Positions 8,961 through 18,697 are shown, counted from the stretch's first letter. The stretch is 64,000 nucleotides of DNA from Mesorhizobium sp. WSM2240 (GCF_040438645.1 NZ_CP159253.1:2852001-2916000), one strand, 5' to 3'. Made by a program: numbers and translations. Notes: generated from the letters alone by a model not told the origin.

Positions 8961-9137
8961 ATGGCCAATTACGACACGACCACGGCAAACGGTAAGGTAG
9001 TGTGGTTCGCCGCCGGAGCACTGGCAGTAGCCGCGCTGGTGGCGCTGTTCCTCTATGCGGACGGCTATTTCGATCGGTCGAGCAGCGTCGAGCTGAGGAT
9101 AGAGGTGCCCGAGAACGGGATCATCGAGGGCCAGTAG
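8961..9137 (+). CDS. 58-residue single-span membrane protein
   Basis: A short open frame from ATG at 8961 to TAG at 9135-9137. The start is MANYDTTTANGKVVWF, followed by one hydrophobic segment (AAGALAVAALVALFLYA, residues about 17-33) and a charged tail ending ENGIIEGQ. GGCGAGA precedes the start. It lies 65 bp after purB on the same strand and may be cotranscribed. It looks like a conserved small rhizobial membrane protein, but no function can be given. Confidence 0.6.
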   Translation: MANYDTTTANGKVVWFAAGALAVAALVALFLYADGYFDRSSSVELRIEVPENGIIEGQ

Positions 9138-9152
9138 CCCATTTCCTCTCGA

Positions 9153-9965
9153 TTATCCCTTGTCGGGCACGACACGGACTACCGTTCCCCAGGGATCCTG
9201 GACGGATTTCTCCGCCTCAGCATCGGCCGAGCGCATCTCGACCCAGGAAAGGCCCGCGCGGCTTGGATCGCGCATTCCCGCACCGGCGCTATGCCAGCGG
9301 TTTGCGCCGATATGATGGTGATAGCCGCCCGACGACAGGAATACGGCGTCCGCGCCGTACCGCGCCACGGTGTCGAAGCCGAATTCACCATGCCACCACG
9401 CTTCGGCCGCAACGGGATCGCCGACGCGCAGATGAACGTGGCCGACGACGCTGTTTTCCGGCGCGCCCTGCCAACCCGGATCACCTGCCGGAATTGCAGC
9501 AATCAGCCCATCGATATCGAGCCTCTGGGTCGCCATCTCGATCGACGGACCGTTCCACTTCCATGCTTCCCGCGGCCGGTCGGCATAGATCTCGATGCCA
9601 TTGCCCTCCGGATCGTTTAGGTACATCGCCTCGCTGACAAGGTGGTCCGAAGCGCCGCTCACCGGAATGCGCTTTCCGATCGCGTGCTTTACCCAGCGGG
9701 CGAGATCGGCGCGGGTTGGCAGCAGGAAGGCCGTGTGGAAAAGGCCGGCGCTGCGCGGGTCGTCCGGCTTGGCGGCCGGATCGGCCTCGATGTCCAATAG
9801 AGGCCGGCTTCCCGCGCCGAGGCTGATCGTTCCGCTATCCCGCGACAAGTCCTCGAGGCCGACGACATCGCGATAGAATTTTGCGAGCGCCTCGGCGTCG
9901 CGCGCCTTCAGGCCCACGCGGGCCACGCTGACTGGCGTTGTCGCGGCAAACGGCATTTCTGACAT
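9153..9965 (-). CDS. VOC-family ring-cleaving dioxygenase/glyoxalase-like protein
   Basis: A 270-residue protein with two vicinal-oxygen-chelate modules, as in CatE-type extradiol dioxygenases. The first reads RVGLKARDAEALAKFYRDVV with AGLFHTAFLLPTRADLARWV and NDPEGNGIEIYADRP. The second reads SVVGHVHLRVGDPVAAEAWW with YHHHIGANRW. The metal ligands are expected at the His of the GLFHTAF and VGHVHL stretches and the Glu of GIEIYA. ATG 9965 is chosen for its AGGAG site; an upstream ATG at 10034 lacks one. The substrate is unknown. Confidence 0.8.
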   Translation of the reverse strand: MSEMPFAATTPVSVARVGLKARDAEALAKFYRDVVGLEDLSRDSGTISLGAGSRPLLDIEADPAAKPDDPRSAGLFHTAFLLPTRADLARWVKHAIGKRIPVSGASDHLVSEAMYLNDPEGNGIEIYADRPREAWKWNGPSIEMATQRLDIDGLIAAIPAGDPGWQGAPENSVVGHVHLRVGDPVAAEAWWHGEFGFDTVARYGADAVFLSSGGYHHHIGANRWHSAGAGMRDPSRAGLSWVEMRSADAEAEKSVQDPWGTVVRVVPDKG

Positions 9966-10121
9966 GTCGGGCTCCTGTAGCCTTCGGAAAATCGAACTTG
10001 CCGCGAACATCGGCGTGCGCGGCGCTGCGCACAAGCACCGCGGCAGCGAACACGCTGTTCATTATAACGCCGCGTTTGACGAGCGTCCTGAAAGGTTGCG
10101 CGGCCGCCGCGGCGTGGCTAC

Positions 10122-10679
10122 ATGCGCGCCATGAAGGTCAAGGACGCAGATATACTCATCGTTCCCGGTTACACCAACTCGGGACCGGAACACTGGCAGA
10201 GCCGCTGGCAGGCCAGGCTATCGACGGCAAGACGCGTCGAGCAGGCGGAATGGTCGAAGCCTGTGCGCGAAGACTGGACGGCCGAGGTCGCCAAGGCCGT
10301 CAATGAAGCCGAGAAGCCGGTGGTATTCATCGCCCATTCGCTCGGCGTCTCGACGGTCGTCCAGGCCATCCCTCAATTCCGGAAGCCCATCGCCGGCGCG
10401 TTCTTCGTGGCGCCGCCCGATGTCGCCAACCCGTCCATCCGGCCGAGGCATCTGATGACCTTCGGCCCCTATCCGCGCGAACCGCTGCCCTTTCCGTCGA
10501 TCGTGGTTTCGAGCAGCAACGACCCGTTCTGCCCGATCGAGGTCGCCGAGGACATCGCCGCCGCCTGGGGTTCGCTGTTTATCCATGCCGGCGAGGCCGA
10601 GCACATCAATGCCGAAGCCGGCTACGGCCCATGGCCCGAGGGCACGATGGCCTTCGCCAACTTCCTGACGAGGCTTTAA
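10122..10679 (+). CDS. RBBP9/YdeN-family serine hydrolase
   Basis: A 185-residue small alpha/beta hydrolase. It reads DADILIVPGYTNSGPEHWQS near the N-terminus, has the nucleophile elbow IAHSLGVSTVV, the acid loop VVSSSNDPFCPIEVAE and a C-terminal GEAEHINAEAGYGPWPEG. These give Ser, Asp and His in the family order. It is cytoplasmic and the natural substrate is unknown. An in-frame ATG three codons on (10131) is an alternative start. Its stop overlaps the stop of the convergent aldolase gene by 4 bp. Confidence 0.87.
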   Translation: MRAMKVKDADILIVPGYTNSGPEHWQSRWQARLSTARRVEQAEWSKPVREDWTAEVAKAVNEAEKPVVFIAHSLGVSTVVQAIPQFRKPIAGAFFVAPPDVANPSIRPRHLMTFGPYPREPLPFPSIVVSSSNDPFCPIEVAEDIAAAWGSLFIHAGEAEHINAEAGYGPWPEGTMAFANFLTRL

Positions 10680-11446
10680 CCGATCGAGCCGCGGGCGGCC
10701 TTCAACAGCGTCTCCGCGCCCAGCGCAATATATTTCGGCTCGCTGCCCAGCGCCATGAAGCGATAGCCCATCGAGACGAAGCGGCCGGCCATGTTCGGGT
10801 CGACCACGTAGATCGCCGCGTGCTTGCCCGCTTCCCTGGCGCGCCGCGCGATCGAGGCGATCGTCTCCATCATGTCTTCGAGACTTCCATTGACCGTCGC
10901 GCCATTGCTCCAGGCGATCGAGAAATCGGCCGGCCCGACGAATATGCCGTCGATGCCTGGCGTGTCGAGAATTCCGTCGAGCGCAGCGAGCGCAGCGCGG
11001 GTTTCGATCATCGCGAAGCACACGGTGCGCGCATTCATATCGCCAAGCCAGGCATTGAGGTCGCTGCCCTTGTACCGCGGGAATGCATATGTAGGACCCC
11101 AGGAACGCTCGCCGATCGGCGGATACTTCATCGCCGCAGCAAACTGGCGGGCGTCGGCGACGGAATTCACCATCGGTGCGATTACGGCTTCGGCGCCGAA
11201 ATCCAGCGCGCGGCTCGCCATATCGAAGCGCCCGACCGGAATGCGGACGACCGGGTGCTTCTTCGCATGCATGATCGGCAATATGCCGCGAACCACGCTG
11301 TCTTCGTGATGCCCGCCATGCTGCATGTCCAGCGTGACGGCGTCGAAACCCTGTGCGGCGACGATTTCAACGGTCAGAGCGTCCGGAACGCCCGACCAGG
11401 CTGTGAACAAGGTTTCGCCGGCTTCCAGTCGCGTTACCAATTGCAT
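10676..11446 (-). CDS. HpcH/HpaI-family aldolase
   Basis: A 256-residue class II aldolase of the HpcH/HpaI type. It opens LVTRLEAGETLFTAWSGVPD, then VTLDMQHGGHHEDSV, FGAEAVIAPMVNSVADARQF, CFAMIETRAALAALDGI and GIDGIFVGPADFSIAW. The Glu in MIET and the Asp in GPADFS are the usual metal ligands, and the His-rich loop holds the catalytic base. Members cleave 2-keto-3-deoxy or hydroxy-keto acids to pyruvate plus an aldehyde. The substrate is not evident from context. Confidence 0.88.
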   Translation of the reverse strand: MQLVTRLEAGETLFTAWSGVPDALTVEIVAAQGFDAVTLDMQHGGHHEDSVVRGILPIMHAKKHPVVRIPVGRFDMASRALDFGAEAVIAPMVNSVADARQFAAAMKYPPIGERSWGPTYAFPRYKGSDLNAWLGDMNARTVCFAMIETRAALAALDGILDTPGIDGIFVGPADFSIAWSNGATVNGSLEDMMETIASIARRAREAGKHAAIYVVDPNMAGRFVSMGYRFMALGSEPKYIALGAETLLKAARGSIG

Positions 11447-11505
11447 GGGGAACTTTCCTCGATCGGGGACCGCATCTTCACTCGGAAATCCGTAAACGCA
11501 AAGAA

Positions 11506-11531
11506 AAACCGCCCGCTAAGGCGGACGGTTT
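11506..11531 (-). terminator. intrinsic terminator after the zeta-subunit gene
   Basis: Arms 11506-11516 and 11521-11531 pair over 11 bp with one mismatch around a 4-base loop. On the minus strand the stem is followed by a T run, so it ends transcription of the gene stopping at 11550. Confidence 0.75.
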
Positions 11532-11549
11532 CATTGGTCCACGGCAGGG

Positions 11550-11870
11550 TCAGCTGTTCTTGATCTGCTCGATCGCCTGCGCCAGCAGTTCTTCCATGGT
11601 GCGGTGGATCTGGTGGTCCGACTGCTCTACGCCGGCGGCGTCGAAATCCTTGCGAATCTTGCGGAACACGTCGTGGTCGCCCGCTTCCTCGAAATCCGAG
11701 TTGATCACTTCCTTGGCGTAGGCTTCGGCATCGTCGCCCAACTTGCCAAGCTTCTCGGCGGCCCAGAGACCGAGCATCTTGTTGCGCCGGACCGTCGCCT
11801 TGAAACGCTGTTCCTCATCCATCGCGAACTTTTTCTCAAATCCCTTTTCGCGATCGTTCATGCTGCTCAT
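11550..11870 (-). CDS. F1-ATPase inhibitor zeta subunit (DUF1476)
   Basis: A 106-residue all-helical protein: MNDREKGFEKKFAMDEEQRF, then RRNKMLGLWAAEKLG, YAKEVINSDFEEAGD and VFRKIRKDFDAAGVEQSDHQ. This is the DUF1476 family, characterised in Paracoccus and relatives as the zeta subunit, which inserts its N-terminus into F1-ATPase and blocks ATP hydrolysis. ATG 11870 is chosen for the GGGAGGAA site 6 nt upstream; a longer frame to 11933 lacks one. It is not linked to the atp operon here. It has its own terminator and lies divergently from purC. Confidence 0.9.
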   Translation of the reverse strand: MSSMNDREKGFEKKFAMDEEQRFKATVRRNKMLGLWAAEKLGKLGDDAEAYAKEVINSDFEEAGDHDVFRKIRKDFDAAGVEQSDHQIHRTMEELLAQAIEQIKNS

Positions 11871-12142
11871 GGCTGTTCCTCCCGGGGGTGGCTGCGATTC
11901 GTCGTTGCCGGTCAATATGGGCTTCCCCAGCACAAACCAAAAGGTCGCGCCCCGGTCAATATGCCCTGCCTTCTGCTGCAGTGCGGCATTTCGCTCGGGA
12001 AAGCGGTTGATTTGCCTTATTTGCCGATTGAGGAATTGGCGGGATTGGGATAGAGACCGCGTTGAAACCCGTCATTGCCGCGCATGAGCGCTGACGCAAG
12101 GGTCGGTTGCTAGGCGCCTGCCCCAATCCAGAGAAAAACCAG

Positions 12143-12937
12143 ATGAAAAATCGCCGCCGCATCTACGAAGGCAAGGCCAAGATCCTGTATGAAGGACCCG
12201 AGCCGGGAACGCTGGTCCAGTTTTTCAAGGACGACGCCACCGCCTTCAACAAGAAGAAGCACGAGATTGTCGACGGCAAGGGCGTCATCAACAACCGCAT
12301 CTCCGAGCACATCTTCAACCATCTGAACCGGATGGGCATTCCGACGCACTTCATCCGCCGGCTCAACATGCGCGAGCAGCTGATCAAGGAAGTCGAGATC
12401 ATCCCGCTCGAGGTGGTGGTCCGCAACATCGCCGCCGGCTCGCTGGCAAAGCGCCTCGGCATCGAGGAAGGCACCGTGCTGCCGCGCTCGATCATAGAGT
12501 TCTATTATAAGGCCGATGCGCTCGACGATCCGATGGTCTCGGAAGAGCACATCACCGCCTTCGGCTGGGCAAGCCCGCAGGAGATCGACGACATCATGGC
12601 GCTCGCCATCCGCGTCAACGATTTCCTCTCCGGCCTGTTCATGGGCATCGGTATCCAACTCGTCGACTTTAAGATCGAATGCGGCCGCCTGTTCGAGGGC
12701 GACATGATGCGCATCGTCGTTGCAGATGAGATTTCGCCGGATTCCTGCCGCCTTTGGGACGTGAACACCCAGGAGAAGATGGATAAGGACCGGTTTCGCC
12801 GTGATATGGGCGGTCTCGTCGAGGCCTACCAGGAAGTGGCCCGGCGCCTCGGCATCATGAACGAGAATGAGCCGCCCCGCCCGACCGGTCCGGTTCTGGT
12901 CGCTTCCGCCGACGGCCCGAAAGGCAAGCCGCACTAA
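12143..12937 (+). CDS. purC: phosphoribosylaminoimidazole-succinocarboxamide synthase
   Basis: A 264-residue SAICAR synthetase that joins CAIR and aspartate with ATP in purine synthesis. It opens [19 protein letters not shown] and contains the signatures [17 protein letters not shown] and [11 protein letters not shown], then [13 protein letters not shown]. Start ATG 12143 gives the usual [14 protein letters not shown]-terminus; the frame stays open 12 codons further upstream. It is the first gene of the purC-S-Q run. Confidence 0.96.
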   Translation: MKNRRRIYEGKAKILYEGPEPGTLVQFFKDDATAFNKKKHEIVDGKGVINNRISEHIFNHLNRMGIPTHFIRRLNMREQLIKEVEIIPLEVVVRNIAAGSLAKRLGIEEGTVLPRSIIEFYYKADALDDPMVSEEHITAFGWASPQEIDDIMALAIRVNDFLSGLFMGIGIQLVDFKIECGRLFEGDMMRIVVADEISPDSCRLWDVNTQEKMDKDRFRRDMGGLVEAYQEVARRLGIMNENEPPRPTGPVLVASADGPKGKPH

Positions 12938-12973
12938 CCGGCTCATTCAACACCAGACAGGAGCGTAACAGGC

Positions 12974-13216
12974 GTGATCAAGGCCCGTGTGATCGTAACT
13001 CTCAAGAACGGTGTCCTCGACCCGCAAGGCAAGGCCATCGAGCATGCATTCGACAGCCTTGGCTTCGCAGGCGTCGGATCCGTGCGCCAGGGCAAGGTGT
13101 TCGATATCGAGATCGACAGCACCGACCGCGCGAAAACGGAAGCCGACCTCAAGGCCATGTGCGACCGATTGCTGGCGAACACGGTTATCGAGAACTATAC
13201 TATAGCCATAGACTGA
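12974..13216 (+). CDS. purS: phosphoribosylformylglycinamidine synthase subunit PurS
   Basis: An 80-residue PurS: MIKARVIVTLKNGVLDPQG, AIEHAFDSLGFAGVGSVRQG and KVFDIEIDS. The PurS dimer bridges PurL and PurQ and is needed for ammonia transfer in the FGAM synthase complex. Translation starts at GTG. It lies between purC and purQ, with 36 and 60 bp spacers. Confidence 0.95.
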   Translation: MIKARVIVTLKNGVLDPQGKAIEHAFDSLGFAGVGSVRQGKVFDIEIDSTDRAKTEADLKAMCDRLLANTVIENYTIAID

Positions 13217-13276
13217 GGTTGCGCCGGACTCTGAACTACTGCGCGAGCTCGCCGAACCCCAAAGACCATTCACCAC

Positions 13277-13963
13277 ATGAAATCAGCAGTCGTCGTTCTT
13301 CCTGGCCTCAACCGCGACCGCGACATGATCGCGGCGCTGACAAAAATCTCGGGCAAAGCTCCGGTCACGATCTGGCAGACCGACACGGAAATCCCGGATG
13401 TCGACCTGGTCGTCATTCCCGGCGGCTTTTCCTATGGCGACTATCTGCGCTGCGGCGCCATAGCGGCGCGCATGCCGGTTATGCGGGCGGTGGCGGAGAA
13501 GGCTGAAAAGGGGGTACAGGTGATCGGCGTCTGCAACGGATTCCAGATTCTGGTCGAGGCCGGCATGCTTCCCGGCGCGCTGATGCGCAACGACCATCTG
13601 AAATTCGTCTGCCGCGAAGTGAAGCTCCGGGTCGAGAACGCCAATACGAGCTTTACCCGCAACTATGAGCCCGGCCAGATTATCCGCGCGCCGGTCGCGC
13701 ATCATGACGGCAACTATTTCGCCGACCCCGAAACGCTGGCCCGTATCGAAGGCGAAGGGCGAGTTCTGTTCCGCTATGCCGAAAACACCAATCCGAACGG
13801 CTCGATCAACGACATAGCCGGGATCGTCAACGATCGCTGCAACGTGCTTGGCCTGATGCCGCATCCGGAAAACCTGATCGAAGCCGCGCATGGCGGCAGC
13901 GACGGCCGCGCTTTGTTCGAAAGCGCGCTCGGCATGGCTGCCCCGCAACCCGAACCGGCCTGA
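13277..13963 (+). CDS. purQ: phosphoribosylformylglycinamidine synthase, glutaminase subunit PurQ
   Basis: A 228-residue class I glutamine amidotransferase that supplies ammonia to PurL. The oxyanion region reads [17 protein letters not shown], the nucleophile is the Cys in [18 protein letters not shown], and the His/Glu pair lies in [12 protein letters not shown]. This is full length and consistent with the separate PurS/PurQ/PurL enzyme of alphaproteobacteria. Confidence 0.96.
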   Translation: MKSAVVVLPGLNRDRDMIAALTKISGKAPVTIWQTDTEIPDVDLVVIPGGFSYGDYLRCGAIAARMPVMRAVAEKAEKGVQVIGVCNGFQILVEAGMLPGALMRNDHLKFVCREVKLRVENANTSFTRNYEPGQIIRAPVAHHDGNYFADPETLARIEGEGRVLFRYAENTNPNGSINDIAGIVNDRCNVLGLMPHPENLIEAAHGGSDGRALFESALGMAAPQPEPA

Positions 13964-13999
13964 TACCGGACAACTCTCCAGACAGGCGGATCTTTGCGG

Positions 14000-14404
14000 A
14001 TGAAGAAATTTGCGATCGTCGCCGGCGCAGCTGCATTGCTTCTGTCGCTGGCGGCCTGCCAGTCCAAGACGCCCACGCCTGCCGAAACCGGGAAAAGCGC
14101 TTCGCTGCGGGCCATGGAAACCGTGGCGATCGCCGCGCATAAATGCTGGTTCGCAGCCAAGGACCCAGCCTTCAAGGCGTATCGCATGGCCAACGAGCTG
14201 AACTCGTTCAGCGGTACGCCGCGTTTCCTGCTGGTTCCGGCGAAGAACTATGGCGGCAAGCCGCTGCTGGTGGTCCAGGCCACGGGAAACTCGTCCCGTG
14301 TCGATGTATTCGGACCGCTGATGGGCGAGCCGCTCGGCACTCGTATCGGCGCCGACATCGGCCGCTGGGCGGCAGGCAATGACGATTGCGGTGAAACCGC
14401 TTGA
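14000..14404 (+). CDS. small lipoprotein of unknown function
   Basis: A 134-residue protein with a lipoprotein signal (MKKFAIVAGAAALLLSLAAC, lipobox LAAC), followed by QSKTPTPAETGKSAS. The mature part reads AHKCWFAAKDPAFKAYRMAN and DVFGPLMGEPLGTRIGADIG. ATG 14000 is preferred over an in-frame TTG two codons earlier. It sits between purQ and purL on the same strand, so it is probably cotranscribed with purine genes, though no role in purine synthesis is expected of an exported lipoprotein. The family is not recognised. Confidence 0.72.
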   Translation: MKKFAIVAGAAALLLSLAACQSKTPTPAETGKSASLRAMETVAIAAHKCWFAAKDPAFKAYRMANELNSFSGTPRFLLVPAKNYGGKPLLVVQATGNSSRVDVFGPLMGEPLGTRIGADIGRWAAGNDDCGETA

Positions 14405-14474
14405 TAGCTTCGCGCCATTTTGCAAGCGCGGATCGCATTAGACAGACTTCCAGCCCGAGCAACCGGACAGGACC

Positions 14475-16700
14475 ATGACCATTTCCAATACCGTGAAGAT
14501 CAATGATGAGCTTATCGCCGCGCACGGGCTGAAGCCCGACGAGTATCAGCGCATCCTGGATCTGGTAGGCCGCGAGCCGACCTTCACTGAACTCGGCATC
14601 TTTTCGGCCATGTGGAACGAGCACTGCTCGTACAAGTCCTCCAAGAAATGGTTGCGTACGCTGCCGACCACCGGCCCGCAGGTCATCCAAGGGCCTGGTG
14701 AAAACGCCGGCGTCGTGGACATCGGCGACGGCGACTGCGTGGTCTTCAAGATGGAGAGCCACAACCATCCCTCCTACATCGAGCCCTACCAAGGTGCCGC
14801 AACCGGTGTCGGCGGCATTCTGCGCGACGTCTTCACCATGGGCGCGCGGCCGATCGCGGCAATGAACGCGCTGCGTTTCGGTGCGCCAGATCATCCCAAG
14901 ACCAGGCATCTGGTGTCGGGCGTGGTGTCCGGAATCGGCGGCTACGGCAATTCCTTCGGCGTGCCGACGGTCGGCGGCGAGGTCAATTTCGATCCTCGCT
15001 ATAATGGCAACTGCCTGGTCAACGCCTTTGCTGCCGGCCTCGCCAAGACCGACGCGATCTTCCTGTCGCAGGCCAAGGGCGTCGGCCTGCCGGTCGTCTA
15101 TCTCGGCGCGAAAACCGGCCGCGACGGCGTTGGCGGCGCGACTATGGCGTCGGCCGAATTCGATGACAAGATCGACGAAAAGCGGCCCACCGTTCAGGTT
15201 GGCGACCCCTTCACCGAAAAGTGCCTCCTCGAGGCGTGCCTCGAACTGATGGCGTCGGGCGCCGTTATCGCCATCCAGGATATGGGCGCCGCCGGGCTGA
15301 CCTGCTCGGCCGTGGAAATGGGAGCCAAGGGCGACCTCGGCATCGAACTCGAACTCGATAAGGTGCCGGTGCGCGAGGAGCGCATGTCGGCCTACGAGAT
15401 GATGCTCTCCGAAAGCCAGGAGCGCATGCTGATGGTGCTCCGGCCGGAAAAGGAGGAGGAGGCCGAGGCGATTTTCCGCAAATGGGGACTGGATTTCGCC
15501 ATTGTCGGACACACGACCGACGATCTGCGCTTCCGTATCATCCATCAAAGCGACGAAGTCGCAAACCTGCCGATCAAGGAACTCGGCGACCAAGCCCCGG
15601 AATATGACCGGCCATGGGTTGAGCCAAAGATTCCCGCTCCCCTCGCCGCCGACGACATACCGCAAGCCGATATTGCTGACGCTTTGCTAAAAATGCTCGG
15701 CGGGCCGGACCTCTCCAGTCGTCGCTGGGTTTGGGAACAATACGACACGCTGATCCAGGGCAATTCGCTACAAATTCCGGGCGGCGACGCCGGCGTCGTG
15801 CGCGTCGAGGGCCATGCCACCAAGGCGCTGGCCTTCTCCTCCGACGTGACGCCCCGCTATTGCGAGGCGGATCCCTATGAGGGCGGCAAGCAGGCTGTCG
15901 CCGAATGCTGGCGCAATCTGATAGCGACGGGCGCCATGCCGCTGGCGGCCACCGACAATCTGAATTTCGGCAATCCCGAGCGGCCGGAAATCATGGGCCA
16001 GTTGGTCAAGGCGGTGCAGGGCATCGGCGATGCCTGCCGAGCGCTCGGCTTCCCGATCGTGTCGGGCAATGTCTCGCTCTACAACGAAACCAACGGCCGG
16101 GGCATTTTGCCGACGCCGACCATAGGCGGCGTCGGCCTGATCCCGGACTGGTCGCAGATGACGCGGATCGGCTTTGCCCGCGAAGGCGAGATGATCCTGC
16201 TGTTCGGCGCGCCCGCTTGGTGGGGTACGCATCTCGGCCAGTCGGCGTATATGCGCGACATCCACGGCCGCGCCGACGGCCCGCCGCCGCCGGTTGATTT
16301 GATTCACGAGAAGAAGGTCGGCGATTATGTCCGCAAGCTGATCCGATCGGGCGTGGCAACGGCAGTGCACGACCTTTCCGATGGCGGGCTGGCCGTCGGC
16401 TTGGCCGAGATGGCGATGGCCTCGGGCATCGGCGCGACCGTGTCGCAGCTGGCACAGGGCGATCCGATCCCGCAGTTTTTCGGCGAGGATCAGGGTCGTT
16501 ATCTGGTCACGGTCAATTTTTCCGCGCAAAGCGACCAGTTCGAAGCGATGCACGCCGAACTGAAGGAACTCGGCATTTTCGCCCCGTGGATCGGCACTAC
16601 GGGCGGCCGCGAATTGAAACTCGGGCATGCCCGTGCCATATCAGTTGCGGATCTGAAGGCCGCACATGAAGGCTGGTTCCCCCGATTCATGGGGAACTGA
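14475..16700 (+). CDS. purL: phosphoribosylformylglycinamidine synthase subunit PurL
   Basis: A 741-residue PurL of the small type that needs PurS and PurQ. It makes FGAM from FGAR, ATP and ammonia. It reads [56 protein letters not shown] and [18 protein letters not shown], with a second AIR-synthase-like half including [13 protein letters not shown] and [17 protein letters not shown]. It has full length and a normal start. Confidence 0.97.
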   Translation: MTISNTVKINDELIAAHGLKPDEYQRILDLVGREPTFTELGIFSAMWNEHCSYKSSKKWLRTLPTTGPQVIQGPGENAGVVDIGDGDCVVFKMESHNHPSYIEPYQGAATGVGGILRDVFTMGARPIAAMNALRFGAPDHPKTRHLVSGVVSGIGGYGNSFGVPTVGGEVNFDPRYNGNCLVNAFAAGLAKTDAIFLSQAKGVGLPVVYLGAKTGRDGVGGATMASAEFDDKIDEKRPTVQVGDPFTEKCLLEACLELMASGAVIAIQDMGAAGLTCSAVEMGAKGDLGIELELDKVPVREERMSAYEMMLSESQERMLMVLRPEKEEEAEAIFRKWGLDFAIVGHTTDDLRFRIIHQSDEVANLPIKELGDQAPEYDRPWVEPKIPAPLAADDIPQADIADALLKMLGGPDLSSRRWVWEQYDTLIQGNSLQIPGGDAGVVRVEGHATKALAFSSDVTPRYCEADPYEGGKQAVAECWRNLIATGAMPLAATDNLNFGNPERPEIMGQLVKAVQGIGDACRALGFPIVSGNVSLYNETNGRGILPTPTIGGVGLIPDWSQMTRIGFAREGEMILLFGAPAWWGTHLGQSAYMRDIHGRADGPPPPVDLIHEKKVGDYVRKLIRSGVATAVHDLSDGGLAVGLAEMAMASGIGATVSQLAQGDPIPQFFGEDQGRYLVTVNFSAQSDQFEAMHAELKELGIFAPWIGTTGGRELKLGHARAISVADLKAAHEGWFPRFMGN

Positions 16701-16714
16701 ACGGGGAAAAACCA

Positions 16715-16948
16715 ATGGCGATGGACGCGCACGAGATCGAAAAACTGATCCGGGACGGTATACCTGACGCAAAAGTGACCATCCGCGATCTGGCCGGCGA
16801 CGGCGACCACTACGCGGCCGAAGTGGTGGCCGAAAGCTTTCGCGGCAAGAGCCGCGTGCAGCAGCACCAGATGGTCTATGACGCCCTGAAGGGCAATATG
16901 GGCGGCGTTCTTCACGCGCTTGCCCTTCAAACCAGCGTTCCGGAGTGA
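16715..16948 (+). CDS. bolA: BolA-family protein
   Basis: A 77-residue BolA: MDAHEIEKLIRDGIPDAKV, then AGDGDHYAAEVVAESFRGKS and RVQQHQMVYDALKG. BolA proteins bind a [2Fe-2S] cluster together with monothiol glutaredoxins, using the conserved C-terminal His and loop residues, and act in iron-sulfur handling. The next gene is exactly such a glutaredoxin (CGFS), so the pair probably forms the complex. It starts 14 bp after purL. Confidence 0.92.
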   Translation: MAMDAHEIEKLIRDGIPDAKVTIRDLAGDGDHYAAEVVAESFRGKSRVQQHQMVYDALKGNMGGVLHALALQTSVPE

Positions 16949-17011
16949 TACATAGGCGGAAACGTGGTTTGTTTGCTGGCTCTTCCAGCCGGCGAAAACG
17001 GGAAAATTGAG

Positions 17012-17347
17012 ATGAGCGGAATCAGCGAATACATAGACAATGAGGTGAAGAGCAACGACGTGGTGGTCTTCATGAAGGGCACGCCCGGCTTTCCGCAGTG
17101 CGGATTTTCGGGTCAGGTCGTGCAGATCCTCGATTATGTTGGCGTCGACTACAAGGGCGTGGACGTCCTGACCTCTAACGAACTTCGCCAAGGCATCAAG
17201 GATTATTCCAACTGGCCGACGATCCCGCAGCTCTACGTGAAGGGCGAATTCGTCGGCGGTTGCGACATCATCCGCGAGATGTTCCAGGCTGGCGAGTTGC
17301 AGAGCTACCTCGCCGAAAAGGGCATCAGCGCCAAGGGCGCTGCCTGA
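17012..17347 (+). CDS. grxD: monothiol glutaredoxin, Grx4 family
   Basis: A 111-residue glutaredoxin with the single-cysteine CGFS site ([20 protein letters not shown]). It also has the glutathione-binding [19 protein letters not shown] and a C-terminal [16 protein letters not shown]. It binds and transfers a glutathione-ligated [2Fe-2S] cluster and partners with BolA, encoded just upstream. ATG 17012 gives the normal [12 protein letters not shown] start; an in-frame upstream frame is a leader. Two terminators follow. Confidence 0.94.
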   Translation: MSGISEYIDNEVKSNDVVVFMKGTPGFPQCGFSGQVVQILDYVGVDYKGVDVLTSNELRQGIKDYSNWPTIPQLYVKGEFVGGCDIIREMFQAGELQSYLAEKGISAKGAA

Positions 17348-17366
17348 TCAGGGAACCAGACCGATA

Positions 17367-17392
17367 GATTCCGGTTTTCCGGAATCGTTTTT
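17367..17392 (+). terminator. intrinsic terminator 1 after grxD
   Basis: A perfect 8-bp stem (17367-17374 with 17379-17386) around a TTTT loop, followed by G and five T's. It closes the purC to grxD transcription unit. Confidence 0.82.
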
Positions 17393-17397
17393 GCAGG

Positions 17398-17429
17398 ATG
17401 CGCCGGGCCCTCCGGCGCATTTCCTTTTT
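17398..17429 (+). terminator. intrinsic terminator 2 after grxD
   Basis: A perfect 9-bp GC-rich stem (17398-17406 with 17412-17420) with a 5-base loop, then TTCCTTTTT. It stands in tandem with the hairpin 6 bp upstream and insulates the following transporter gene. Confidence 0.8.
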
Positions 17430-17452
17430 GGGCATTGCATTAGGAAGCTCTC

Positions 17453-18697
17453 ATGGACCAGCAGGCTACACCGACCATCGTGGCGCCCAGCCTGTCGATC
17501 CCTCGCTGGGAGTTCATCGCGCTTGCCGCAGCACTCATGGCGCTAAACGCGCTTGCCATCGACATTATGCTGCCCGGGCTGCAGCAGATCGGCGCCAGTC
17601 TCGGCGTAGCCGACGAGAATGCGCGCCAGTATGTCATCACCGCTTACATCACCGGCTTCGGCTTGGCGCAGCTTTTCTTCGGCCCGCTTTCCGACCGGTT
17701 CGGGCGGCGCGTGCCGTTGCTTGCGGGCCTTACGGTCTATGTAGCGGCCGCTTTTGCCTGCGCGTTCGTGCCGACCTTCGGGGCACTGCTTGCGTTCCGT
17801 TTCGTCCAGGGCCTTGGCGCAGCGGCTACCCGCGTCATCGCAGTTTCAGTGGTACGTGATACGTTTGGAGGGCGCGCCATGGCTGAGGTCATGTCGCTGG
17901 TCTTTATGGTGTTTATGATCATCCCGGTTGTCGCACCCAGCGTCGGCCAGATCATCATGCTGGCAGGCGAATGGCACATGATCTTTGCATTCATGGGCTT
18001 TGTCTCGCTCGCCTTCACCATCTGGACCTGGAAGAGGCTGCCAGAGACGCTGCACGCATCGTTTCGCCGACCCCTCACCGCCGCTGCGATCACTGGCGGC
18101 TTCCGCATCGTTCTGACCAACCGCGTCGCCATCTGCTACACCGTCGCCATCACGGCCCTTTTCGGAGCATTGTTCGGCTTCATCAATTCCGCGCAGCAGA
18201 TCTATGTGGGCATTTATGAAGTGGGCGCGCTGTTTCCGATCTATTTCGCGGCCGTCGCAGGGTTGATGGCCCTGTCATCGTTCCTCAACGCCCGCTTCGT
18301 CGGAAAGTTCGGCATGCGTCGGCTGGCCCATGGCGCGCTGCTCGGCTTCCTGGGGGTCACGGGCCTGGCGTTCGCTCTGTCGCTGCTCGGACCGCTTCCG
18401 CTGTGGCTGTTCGTGACGCTTTTTGCCCTCGCCATGTTCCAGTTCAGCTGGATCGGCTCCAATTTCAACGCACTCGCCATGGAGCCCCTCGGCCATGTGG
18501 CGGGTACCGCCTCTTCCGTTCAGGGCTTCATGCAGACGGTTGGCGGTGGCATCGTCGGCGCCGTGATCGGCCAGAGTTTCAACGGCACCGTGGTTCCGAT
18601 GGCGGCAGGCTATTTTCTCTTGGGACTGGCGGCGCTTGGAATGGTTTTGGTGGCGGAAAAAGGAAGGCTATTCCAGCCGCACAATCGGCCGGTTTGA
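17453..18697 (+). CDS. Bcr/CflA-family MFS drug exporter
   Basis: A 414-residue, 12-span major facilitator protein. After a short N-terminus it reads ALMALNALAIDIMLPGLQQI, typical of Bcr/CflA proteins (Asp in the first helix). The MFS motif A is FGPLSDRFGRRVPLLAGL, and helix 4 has RFVQGLGAAATRVIAVSVVR. It exports drugs such as bicyclomycin or chloramphenicol, or other small compounds, by proton antiport. It is separated from the purine unit by tandem terminators and has no linked regulator. Confidence 0.9.
   Translation: MDQQATPTIVAPSLSIPRWEFIALAAALMALNALAIDIMLPGLQQIGASLGVADENARQYVITAYITGFGLAQLFFGPLSDRFGRRVPLLAGLTVYVAAAFACAFVPTFGALLAFRFVQGLGAAATRVIAVSVVRDTFGGRAMAEVMSLVFMVFMIIPVVAPSVGQIIMLAGEWHMIFAFMGFVSLAFTIWTWKRLPETLHASFRRPLTAAAITGGFRIVLTNRVAICYTVAITALFGALFGFINSAQQIYVGIYEVGALFPIYFAAVAGLMALSSFLNARFVGKFGMRRLAHGALLGFLGVTGLAFALSLLGPLPLWLFVTLFALAMFQFSWIGSNFNALAMEPLGHVAGTASSVQGFMQTVGGGIVGAVIGQSFNGTVVPMAAGYFLLGLAALGMVLVAEKGRLFQPHNRPV

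Noticed and set aside
9002..9637. 211-residue frame on the plus strand
   Set aside because: It is antisense to the VOC gene and crosses the small membrane gene in another frame, with typical high-GC shadow composition.
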